A stretch of 64,000 nt of DNA from an uncultured Rivibacter sp. GTDB taxonomy: Bacteria > Pseudomonadota > Gammaproteobacteria > Burkholderiales > Burkholderiaceae. The notes under the pieces are model-generated. The model did not search any database. It was not told where the DNA came from and saw only the letters and a program-made list of their open reading frames with translations. Location of the stretch: assembly GCA_946480925.1 (NCBI GenBank), contig CAMLLU010000022.1:1-64000 (forward strand). Direction: 5' to 3'. Of this stretch, positions 17,285-23,880 are shown piece after piece. How positions within the stretch are numbered: the first letter of the stretch is position 1; each line of letters opens with the position of its first letter. The position numbers and the translations under genes are program-made.

Positions 17285-17955
17285 TGGGCGAAGTTGCCGA
17301 CGGCGCCGGGCACGAGCATGACGGTCATCCGCATGCCGGCTCTCCGCATCGCCAAGGCGGCTTCGTGAAGCGCTGCCTCTGGGAGCTGAGAAGCGATTTC
17401 AGCGAGCTGTGGCTGTGGCTGCTGTGCGCGGTGCCGCTGCGCCTGGGCGTGTGGCTGCGCGCGCGCCTGTTGCCGCGCGTGCTGGGCCACCTGGGGCCGC
17501 ACGCCCGCGTGCTGCCGGGCTTTCGCGTCACCAGCCCGGAGAAGGTGCACATCGGCTCGCACTGCAACTTCGCGCAGAACGTGTTCATCACGGGCGGCGG
17601 CGGCGTGCGCATCGGCGACTGGGTCGGCTTCGGGCCCGACGTGAAGGTCTGGTCGGTGAACCACCGCTTCGACGACCCCGACACGCCGTGGCAGCTGCAG
17701 GGTTGGAACGCCAAGGAAGTGGTGATCGAAGACGACGTGTGGCTGGGCGCCGGCGTGTTCGTGATGCCCGGCGTCACCATCCACCGCGGCTCCATCATCT
17801 CGGCCTGCACCGTGCTGAACAAGGCGGTGCCGGCCTATGCCATCGTGGCCGGCAACCCGGGCCGCGTGGTCGGCTGGCGCAAGCGCCCGCCGGCAGACGC
17901 CGCCGAAGCGGCCGCGCACGCGCCCTCGGCGCATTCCACCGACGCAAGCTCATGA
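17284..17955 (+). CDS. Left-handed beta-helix (hexapeptide) acyltransferase
   Basis: 223 residues, start overlapping the NadE-like stop. A His-rich N-terminus (GHEHDGHPHAGSPH) and an amphipathic region (residues about 27-70) precede hexapeptide repeats from about 85 to 195: IGSHCNFAQNVFITGGGGV, IGDWVGFGPDVKVWSVNH, VVIEDDVWLGAGVFVMPGVT, IHRGSIISACTVLNKAV, AIVAGNPGRVVG. The layout matches maltose/galactoside O-acetyltransferase relatives such as WcaF and VatD-like enzymes, with the candidate catalytic His at 127 (SVNHRF). It would transfer an acetyl or other acyl group to a sugar or small molecule, possibly from the ACP of this cluster. Its stop overlaps the next start (ATGATGA). Confidence 0.87.
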   Translation: MGEVADGAGHEHDGHPHAGSPHRQGGFVKRCLWELRSDFSELWLWLLCAVPLRLGVWLRARLLPRVLGHLGPHARVLPGFRVTSPEKVHIGSHCNFAQNVFITGGGGVRIGDWVGFGPDVKVWSVNHRFDDPDTPWQLQGWNAKEVVIEDDVWLGAGVFVMPGVTIHRGSIISACTVLNKAVPAYAIVAGNPGRVVGWRKRPPADAAEAAAHAPSAHSTDASS

Positions 17956-18797
17956 TGAACGCACGCTCCACCCGACGCACCGCGTTGCTCGCAGCTGCAC
18001 TGTCGCCCATGCTGCTGGGCGCCTGCACTTCCCGCTCGACGGAGGCTCCTTTGGACATGGCCATGGTCAAGGCCGACCTGCAAGCCCTTTCGCAGGCTCG
18101 CATCCTGTTCGCCCACCAGTCCGTGGGCCGCAACATCCTCGACGGTGTGCGCGACCTGATGCGTGAGACCGGTGTGCCGCTGCGCATCGAACGCTTCGAC
18201 GAGTCTGCGCAGCCGCCGGCCGGTGCAGGGCTGTTCCATGTGCAGGTGGGCGAAAACGGCGAGCCCGACACCAAGATCGCGTCCTTCGCGAGGCTGCTCG
18301 GTGGCAACGCCGGCTTCGACGTCGCGCTGCTGAAGCTTTGCTATGAAGACGTGTCCCGCCACGCGCAGGGGCAGAACGGGTTGCTAGACCGCTACGCCAC
18401 GGCGACTTCGCGCGCCGTCGAGGCCAGCCCGGGCACGCGGCTCGTGCACGTGACCACGCCGCTGCGTTCCGAGCCGCTGGGCTGGAAGACGCCGATCAAG
18501 CGGTTGCTCGGCCGCGAAACCGAAGAAGACGCCGACAACGCCCTGCGCAACGCCTACAACCGGAGCCTGCTGGCGCGGTTCGGAGACGGCAAGGCGCTCG
18601 TGTTCGACCTCGCAGGCGTCGAGTCGACGCTGCCCGACGGCCGGCGCAGCGTGTTCGACCACAACGGCAAGACCGTGCACACGCTGGCAGCCGACTACAC
18701 CGACGACGGCGGCCACCTCAACGAGGTCGGTCGCCGGCATGCAGCCGCCGCTTTCTTGCGCACGCTGGCACAGGCGCTGCAGAAGCCGGCCGCCTGA
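17952..18797 (+). CDS. Lipoprotein with SGNH-hydrolase-like features
   Basis: 281 residues; a two-arginine N-region, a hydrophobic core and the lipobox LLGAC give lipidation at Cys25. The mature protein begins with ILFAHQSVGRNILDGV, and near the C-terminus has DDGGHLNEVGRRHAAAAFL (residues about 251-269). The latter is laid out like the Asp-x-x-His block V of SGNH/GDSL esterases and O-acetyl-handling enzymes. The block I serine is not obvious (HQSVG at best), so activity is uncertain. As the last gene of a cluster with an O-acyltransferase-like protein, it could act on the transferred acyl group outside the cytoplasm. It ends 13 bp from the convergent vWA gene. Confidence 0.75.
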   Translation: MMNARSTRRTALLAAALSPMLLGACTSRSTEAPLDMAMVKADLQALSQARILFAHQSVGRNILDGVRDLMRETGVPLRIERFDESAQPPAGAGLFHVQVGENGEPDTKIASFARLLGGNAGFDVALLKLCYEDVSRHAQGQNGLLDRYATATSRAVEASPGTRLVHVTTPLRSEPLGWKTPIKRLLGRETEEDADNALRNAYNRSLLARFGDGKALVFDLAGVESTLPDGRRSVFDHNGKTVHTLAADYTDDGGHLNEVGRRHAAAAFLRTLAQALQKPAA

Positions 18798-18810
18798 AGA
18801 AGGCAAGCCA

Positions 18811-19824
18811 CTACGCCACCGCCCCGGTGCGCCACATCGACAGACCAGCAGCCGCCAGCAGCAGGAAGGCTCCCAGCCCCACGGCCACGGCCGTGGCCTC
18901 CGTTTCGTGCATGCGTGTCACGAGGCGTCCCTTCACCTCGGTGTAGACCTGCTTGAGCTCGTTGCCATTGGAGGCGCGGAAGTACTCGCCGCCGGTGAGT
19001 TTGGCGATCTCCTTGAGGCCGACTTCGTCGAGCCCGACGTGCTCGCTCGCGCCTTCGGAGCGCACGATGGCGCCGTCTGCGGTGCCGAAGCCGACGGTGC
19101 ACACCTTCACACCACGGCGGGCTGCCAGGCGCGCGGCATCCAGCGGGTCGGGGCCCATGGTGTTCTCACCGTCGGTGAGCAGCACGATCAGCCCCTCGGC
19201 ATACGAACCAGGTACCACGGGAGGCGGGGCCGAGGCCATGTGCGCCGGCGGAGGTTGCTGCACCTCGCTCAAGTCGAGCGACTGCCCGGGAAACAGCGCG
19301 CTCAACGAAACGAGGATGCCGTCCCCGATGGCGGTGCCGCCTTGCAGCTGGAAGCGGTCGATCGCCTCGGTGGCGCGTTCGCGCACCAGCGTGGGCGGCT
19401 GCACGAGCTCGGCGCTGTCGGCGTAGGCCACCACGGCCACCTGGACGCCGCGCGGCAGGTCTTGCACGAAGTTCTTGGCGGCGCGCTGTGCGGCAGCCAG
19501 GCGGTTGGGGGCGATGTCGCCGGCGGCCATGCTGCCCGACAGGTCGATGGCCAGCACGATGGTCTGGTCAGGCCCCGTCTCGGGCAGCGACCACAACGGC
19601 CGCGCCATCGCGACGATGAGCACCAGGAGCCCTGCGAACAGCAGCACCGTGCTCGCATGGCGTGCCAAACCGCGTTGCGAGGGAACGGCCAGCGAGGAGC
19701 CGAACATTGCGGGCCACGTGGAAGCCAGTTGCGCTCGCCGACGGCGCAGCAGCCACACGCGGGCGGCTGCCAAGAGCGGCAGCAGGACAGCCAACCACAG
19801 CAGTTCGGGCCACATGAACTTCAT
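18811..19824 (-). CDS. von Willebrand factor type A domain membrane protein (BatA-like)
   Basis: 337 residues from ATG 19824 (AAGGA upstream). Two N-terminal membrane spans (MWPELLWLAVLLPLLAAARV and ASTVLLFAGLLVLIVAMARP) lead into a vWA domain with the MIDAS motif AIDLSGSM, then TAIGDGILVSL and LLTDGENTMGP, and a C-terminal span (AVAVGLGAFLLLAAAGLSMW). This is the architecture of BatA of the aerotolerance operon, normally with MoxR-ATPase, DUF58 and BatB genes; none of these is next to it here, so it is an orphan or the operon lies elsewhere. vWA proteins of this type assemble metal-dependent membrane complexes. Likely function unknown. Confidence 0.88.
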   Translation of the reverse strand: MKFMWPELLWLAVLLPLLAAARVWLLRRRRAQLASTWPAMFGSSLAVPSQRGLARHASTVLLFAGLLVLIVAMARPLWSLPETGPDQTIVLAIDLSGSMAAGDIAPNRLAAAQRAAKNFVQDLPRGVQVAVVAYADSAELVQPPTLVRERATEAIDRFQLQGGTAIGDGILVSLSALFPGQSLDLSEVQQPPPAHMASAPPPVVPGSYAEGLIVLLTDGENTMGPDPLDAARLAARRGVKVCTVGFGTADGAIVRSEGASEHVGLDEVGLKEIAKLTGGEYFRASNGNELKQVYTEVKGRLVTRMHETEATAVAVGLGAFLLLAAAGLSMWRTGAVA

Positions 19825-19951
19825 GGTCCCGTCCTTTCCAGCCATCAACGGCCACAGCGCCCCGACTGATGTGATTGAACTGCTGGGACCTGCCGGGCGC
19901 AAGCCGGTACCCGTGAACGAGTGGGGGCCGACAGGAAAGGGAATGTTCCGT

Positions 19952-20668
19952 TCAGGCAGCGCCGCTTAAGCTCAACAACTTGTGTGCGTAGCCGGGCGCG
20001 GTGGGCTCGTGCATGAAGTAGGCATGCACGTGCTGCCAGCCGGTGGCGGCCAGGCGCTCGGCCCATTGCGCGAGATCGGCGTCGTCGTAGTGCTCGAGCC
20101 GCAACCGCACGTAGCCCCACGGCGCGGTTTCCACCAGTGGTGGTGGCGCGTTGTCTTCTCGCTCGGAAAAGCACAACGAAGCCCCTGCGCCGCTCAGCAG
20201 CGCGTAGACCTCGTCGTCGAACCAGCTGTCGTTTCGGAACTCGAATGCAGCCAGGTGGCCGGGCGGCAGCAGCGCCAGGAATTCACTGAGACGCGGCACG
20301 TCCTTCTTCAGGAAGGGCGGCAGCTGGAACAGCACCGGCCCGCGCTTGGCACCCAGCGCCTCGAGCACCTTGTAGAGGTAGCTCACCGAATCGGCCGCCG
20401 CATCGGCCTTGAGCCGCGCCTCGTGCGTGATGCGCTTGGGCGCCTTGATGGCAAAGCGAAAGTGCTCGGGCGTCACCTCGGCCCAGTGCGCCAGCAGCGT
20501 GGGTTTGGGCATCGCATAGAAGGTGTTGTTGATCTCGACCGTGGGCAGGTGCTCGGCGTACCAGGCCAGCATGTCTTCGGGCTTGATCTTCTCGGGATAG
20601 AAGCTGCCCTTCCACTCCTTGAAGGCATAGCCGCTCGCGCCTGCGTGGAGCCTGTGCGCCGAAGTCAT
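19952..20668 (-). CDS. DUF72 family protein (YecE-like)
   Basis: 238 residues, a TIM-barrel-like DUF72 protein. Typical segments are LHAGASGYAFKEWKGSFYPE, WYAEHLPTVEINNTFYAMP, FRFAIKAPKRITHEARL, GPVLFQLPPFLKKD, FEFRNDSWFDDEVYALL, YVRLRLEHY and HVHAYFMHE. The family is widespread and its activity is unknown; its fold suggests a sugar- or nucleotide-linked enzyme. It stands alone, with 127 bp before the vWA gene and 119 bp after hipA. Confidence 0.9.
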   Translation of the reverse strand: MTSAHRLHAGASGYAFKEWKGSFYPEKIKPEDMLAWYAEHLPTVEINNTFYAMPKPTLLAHWAEVTPEHFRFAIKAPKRITHEARLKADAAADSVSYLYKVLEALGAKRGPVLFQLPPFLKKDVPRLSEFLALLPPGHLAAFEFRNDSWFDDEVYALLSGAGASLCFSEREDNAPPPLVETAPWGYVRLRLEHYDDADLAQWAERLAATGWQHVHAYFMHEPTAPGYAHKLLSLSGAA

Positions 20669-20787
20669 GCCGACACCCCGCTCGCCGAGTACGGCGATCG
20701 ACCCTCCGAGAGGGCCGGGCCTTGCTTGGTACAGGTGGACGCTGGATGCCTCATGCCCCGCAGTGTGGGCTCAAGGCGGCGCGGGCA

Positions 20788-22173
20788 TCAAGAGGCTGTT
20801 TCGGCCGCCGCCTCGCGCAGGAACTGCCGTGCATGCCGTTGCACGCCGGCTCGCACGGCCTCCCAGATGGCCGGCGGAAAGTCTTGCGGCAACTGGGCGT
20901 GCACACGGGCGAGCGCTGCTTCGGCACCCTGGGCCAGTTGCAACATGCGCGTCCACAAGTCGTTCGAGCCGCAGCGCTCGGCAAGATCCAGCCAGTGCCT
21001 CGCGCGGACGTCGCGTAGCTTGTAGTGCGTGTTCTTCGCGCGCAGCGCCATGGCCAGCCGGGCGCGGTGTTCCGACACCTGGCTCGGCCCTTCGCCGACG
21101 ATGGGCCAGGCCGACAGCACGTCGTACAGCGGCGTGAGCGTGAAACCGCCACCGCGCAGGTGAAAGATCGAGAAGTTCTTCGCGTGGCCGTCGGTTGCGG
21201 CCAGCAGCCAGAAGGCGAGCTGGCTCAGCGCGAAGCGGGCGCGGTCGGCCTCGGCGTCGTTGCCGCCGGCCAGCACGTCGAGGCAGGCCTGCATGCCGGG
21301 GCCGCCGTCGGATTCGTACTTCGAATGCTGTGGCACGCCCAGCGCCTGGCACATGTCTTCCTGCGGCAGGCGGGCGATCCAGGCATGCGCAGGCGGCGTG
21401 AAACCGGGCCACTCTTGCGTACCGCGCTCGATGCCTTGCCAGCGCCTGTCGAATCGCTCGACCACCAGCGCCTTTTGCGTGCCGAAGCGGGCCATCTCGG
21501 TGTGCGCCACGCGCAGGCCGAATTCACGCAGCAGCTGCGCGCACAGCCATTCGTTTTCGACCGAGCCGGTCATGTCGGCGCGCATGTTGCCCACCAGGCC
21601 CAGCGGCAGCTTCAGGATGTGCGTGGTGGGCGTGGCACCGTGCGGCCGATGCCACACACCGCCGATGCGCAGCAGCGCCGTCTTTTCCTGCGCGCCTGCG
21701 ATCGAAATGCGGAAGGCATCGTCGTCGCCCTCGCGTTGGCCGAGAGGCACCTCGGCAGTGACGGACTTGAGCAGCGCTTCGACCTGCGATTCATCCAGCG
21801 GCTCGGCGTCGATGCGGTCCCAGCCGCGGGGCTCGGCGCTTTCGGGCAGCAGCTGCACTGCACCCACGCAATCGCGGCCGATGGCGGTGAGCAGGTCGAA
21901 GGCACCGGTCGAGCGCGTCTTGAAGCGCGCGCCGAGGCGGCGGCGGATTTCTTCGCTGTCGGGCAGCAGGTTGTCGAAGTAGTGCGCCACCACGTCGCCG
22001 CGATGCTCACCGTTGCCCGCGGTGATGGGCAACGAGAGCGACAGTGCGCGTGCCGCGGGCGAACGCACCCACTGCGGGTCGTAGCGGAACGTGGGCACGC
22101 CGTTGCGCGAGGCGTACCACGCCCCGACGTGTTCGCCGTTCATCCAGACGTCGAGGGCGGTGGCCATGGTCAC
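20788..22173 (-). CDS. hipA: HipA-family serine/threonine kinase toxin
   Basis: 461 residues. N-terminal HipA domain (LDVWMNGEHVGAWYA, LSLSLPITAG, VVAHYFDNLLPDSEEIRRRL) and C-terminal kinase-like domain with the Gly-rich SIAGAQEKTALL loop, NEWLCAQLLREFGL, ATDGHAKNFSI (catalytic Asp and Asn) and LTPLYDVLSAWP (metal-binding Asp). HipA kinases phosphorylate glutamyl-tRNA synthetase or related targets, stopping growth and giving persistence. The GTG start overlaps the hipB stop (GTGA), a coupled antitoxin-toxin order. The family is well supported; whether this copy phosphorylates the same target is unknown. Confidence 0.94.
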   Translation of the reverse strand: MTMATALDVWMNGEHVGAWYASRNGVPTFRYDPQWVRSPAARALSLSLPITAGNGEHRGDVVAHYFDNLLPDSEEIRRRLGARFKTRSTGAFDLLTAIGRDCVGAVQLLPESAEPRGWDRIDAEPLDESQVEALLKSVTAEVPLGQREGDDDAFRISIAGAQEKTALLRIGGVWHRPHGATPTTHILKLPLGLVGNMRADMTGSVENEWLCAQLLREFGLRVAHTEMARFGTQKALVVERFDRRWQGIERGTQEWPGFTPPAHAWIARLPQEDMCQALGVPQHSKYESDGGPGMQACLDVLAGGNDAEADRARFALSQLAFWLLAATDGHAKNFSIFHLRGGGFTLTPLYDVLSAWPIVGEGPSQVSEHRARLAMALRAKNTHYKLRDVRARHWLDLAERCGSNDLWTRMLQLAQGAEAALARVHAQLPQDFPPAIWEAVRAGVQRHARQFLREAAAETAS

Positions 22174-22481
22174 CAGGCGTCGTCGTCACCGGTGCCGGCC
22201 GGGGGCTGGGGCGGCACCGAGCCTGCGCCGGCATCGTGTGCGACCAAATGCGTGGGCGCAGCCGCGGGCAACGGGTCGAGCGCGACGCGCACACCCAGGG
22301 CGGCGCACACGCGCAACAACTGCTCGACGCTCACCGACAGCGGGTCGCCTTCGATGCGGGCCACGCGCGCCTGGCTGAGCCCGAGGCGCCGGCCCAGCTC
22401 GGCTTGGCTCAGGCCCTTGGCCTTGCGCAATGCGCGCAAGTGGCTCGACAGCTGCGAGGGAACCAGGATGGGGTAACTCAT
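22170..22481 (-). CDS. hipB: HipB-family antitoxin and autorepressor
   Basis: 103 residues. An Xre-type helix-turn-helix spans about 12-65 (LRALRKAKGLSQAELGRRLG, LSQARVARIEGDPLSVSVEQ), followed by a Pro/Ala-rich tail. It precedes hipA with overlapping stop/start. HipB neutralises HipA and represses the operon. Three matching palindromes lie directly upstream of its start, the nearest beginning 12 bases before the ATG, so autoregulation is strongly suggested by sequence. Confidence 0.93.
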   Translation of the reverse strand: MSYPILVPSQLSSHLRALRKAKGLSQAELGRRLGLSQARVARIEGDPLSVSVEQLLRVCAALGVRVALDPLPAAAPTHLVAHDAGAGSVPPQPPAGTGDDDAW

Positions 22482-22492
22482 CCTTGCAGACT

Positions 22493-22562
22493 ATGCCGCC
22501 TCAGGCATGAATGCAAGTTATGCCTTTCTCGGCATGTTTTCACGAAATGCCGAATTCAGCAT
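22493..22562. promoter_or_regulatory. Three evenly spaced HipB operators, ATGCC-N6-GGCAT
   Basis: The same inverted repeat occurs three times upstream of hipB: 22493-22508 (ATGCC, GCCTCA, GGCAT), 22520-22535 (ATGCC, TTTCTC, GGCAT) and 22547-22562 (ATGCC, GAATTC, AGCAT; one mismatch). Their centres are exactly 27 bp apart. The arms are conserved while the spacers differ, which is what a protein-binding site looks like. E. coli HipB uses TATCC-N8-GGATA sites, so the architecture is alike and the sequence different. The promoter of hipBA must lie inside or beside this block. Confidence 0.82.
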
Positions 22563-22579
22563 ATGAGCATGAACGTGAG

Positions 22580-23254
22580 CTACTGCGAGCTCACCCGCAG
22601 CTGCACCACCCAACGCCGGCTGCGCTGCGCCTCGCGGCTGGACAGCCCGCCGCGAGAACGCTCCACGTCGGCCTCGCCGCTGCTGGCCACCGTGACCCAC
22701 TCACCAAGCGGCAGCTGCACAGTGGTCAGCGTGCGCGCCGAATTCACCGCGCCCGGCGGCTGGCCGAGCGGCTGCAGCGCACCCGGCTGGCTCACGCTGC
22801 CGGACTCGGCCTGGATCTCCACGGTGACCGGTGCTTCACCGCCCGGCCAGCGCGGCAGCACGGTGAAGCCGCGCCCCGCTTCGGCCCAGGTCGTCTGGCT
22901 CACCACCTGCGGGCCGCGCGGCGTGACGATGACCTCCCACCACTGCAACGGCAGCGCCTGCCCCAGCCGCACGCCGGCACGGCCACCGTTGAGCACGCGC
23001 ACCTGCTGCGTGGTGCCCAGCGAGCTGCTGCTGGAGCGCGACTCGATCTGCACCCCGGCGCGGCCGGACACCTGCCCACCCGAGCCGACGACCACTTCGC
23101 CGCCGCTCAAGCCGCCACCGGACACGCCGAGCGCCGCCTCGTCGCCCTGGCGCACTTCGATCAGCAGGTTGCGCTGCGGCAGCCGCAGCTCCTGCGCGCC
23201 CAGCACGCCGGCCCACAGGCACAGCACCGCCGCCGCACAACGAACGATGTGCAT
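22580..23254 (-). CDS. Exported protein of unknown function
   Basis: 224 residues from ATG 23254 (AGGGTGA upstream; a GTG at 23263 is an alternative). The signal peptide MHIVRCAAAVLCLWAGVLGA ends at a likely cleavage site before QELRLPQRNL. The mature protein has LPQRNLLIEVRQGDEAALGV, a Gly/Ser/Val-rich middle and a beta-rich rest with QWWEVIVTPRGPQVVSQTTW. The opening recalls short secretin-associated beta domains, but nothing secures that. It overlaps or abuts the preceding unknown gene (stop at 23260), so the two form an operon. Not recognised as a characterised family. Confidence 0.7.
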   Translation of the reverse strand: MHIVRCAAAVLCLWAGVLGAQELRLPQRNLLIEVRQGDEAALGVSGGGLSGGEVVVGSGGQVSGRAGVQIESRSSSSSLGTTQQVRVLNGGRAGVRLGQALPLQWWEVIVTPRGPQVVSQTTWAEAGRGFTVLPRWPGGEAPVTVEIQAESGSVSQPGALQPLGQPPGAVNSARTLTTVQLPLGEWVTVASSGEADVERSRGGLSSREAQRSRRWVVQLRVSSQ

Positions 23255-23259
23255 GCGTG

Positions 23260-23661
23260 TCACCCTGCTGGCAGGGCCTTGCGGCCCGGGGCTGTGGCAA
23301 ACCGATGCAGCACCCGCTGCAGCGCCTCGGGGTTCTCGTTCTCGAGCTTTTGCAGCAGTTTCAAGGCGGCCCGCTCGCGGTCTGCCTTGCGACGCTGCTT
23401 GATCTCCAGCACCTTGCCGTGTAGCTCGCGCAGGTTCACCAGCGCTTCGGTCTTCTCTTCTTCGCTGCCGGCCGCCGCATCGAGCAGCCAGCCCAGCTGC
23501 TTGCCGTAAGACGCGATCTCGAACACCTCGCGCTCGATTTCCGGCACGCCGGCACCGGGCTTGATGCCGCCAAAGAACGCTTCAGGCGAGATGTCTTGCG
23601 TGACCGCGCCGCTCAGCGGCCAGTAGGTTTGCGGGGCGTAGATCCAGAACCAGGGGAACAT
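23260..23661 (-). CDS. Small protein of unknown function with coiled-coil C-terminus
   Basis: 133 residues. The start at 23661 has AAGGAGGT at ideal distance and discards a longer GC-driven reading frame. The N-terminus is aromatic (MFPWFWIYAPQTYWPLSGAV), the middle has IEREVFEIASYGKQLGWLLD, and the C-terminal half is charged and helical (LHGKVLEIKQRRKADRERAALKLLQ cut short here), probably a coiled coil. No signal peptide. It overlaps the region of the next gene's start, so the pair are co-transcribed leftward. I do not recognise the family. Confidence 0.72.
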   Translation of the reverse strand: MFPWFWIYAPQTYWPLSGAVTQDISPEAFFGGIKPGAGVPEIEREVFEIASYGKQLGWLLDAAAGSEEEKTEALVNLRELHGKVLEIKQRRKADRERAALKLLQKLENENPEALQRVLHRFATAPGRKALPAG

Positions 23662-23880
23662 CGAGACCTCCTTGCTGATCTTGTTGGGTTCGGGCTGAAG
23701 GCTAAGGGTTGCGGCGCCGCTGCGCCACCCCATGCGCCAGCCGTTGGTCATGCCGTGTGAAGGCCCAGGCGCTTGCAAATTGGTTACAAGCGCCGACCCG
23801 GCACACCGCACACTGCGCGCCCAGGGAGCTTTCGCCCGGCCTCGCATCGGCGAGACCGGGCACACGGGCAGGTTGGATTG

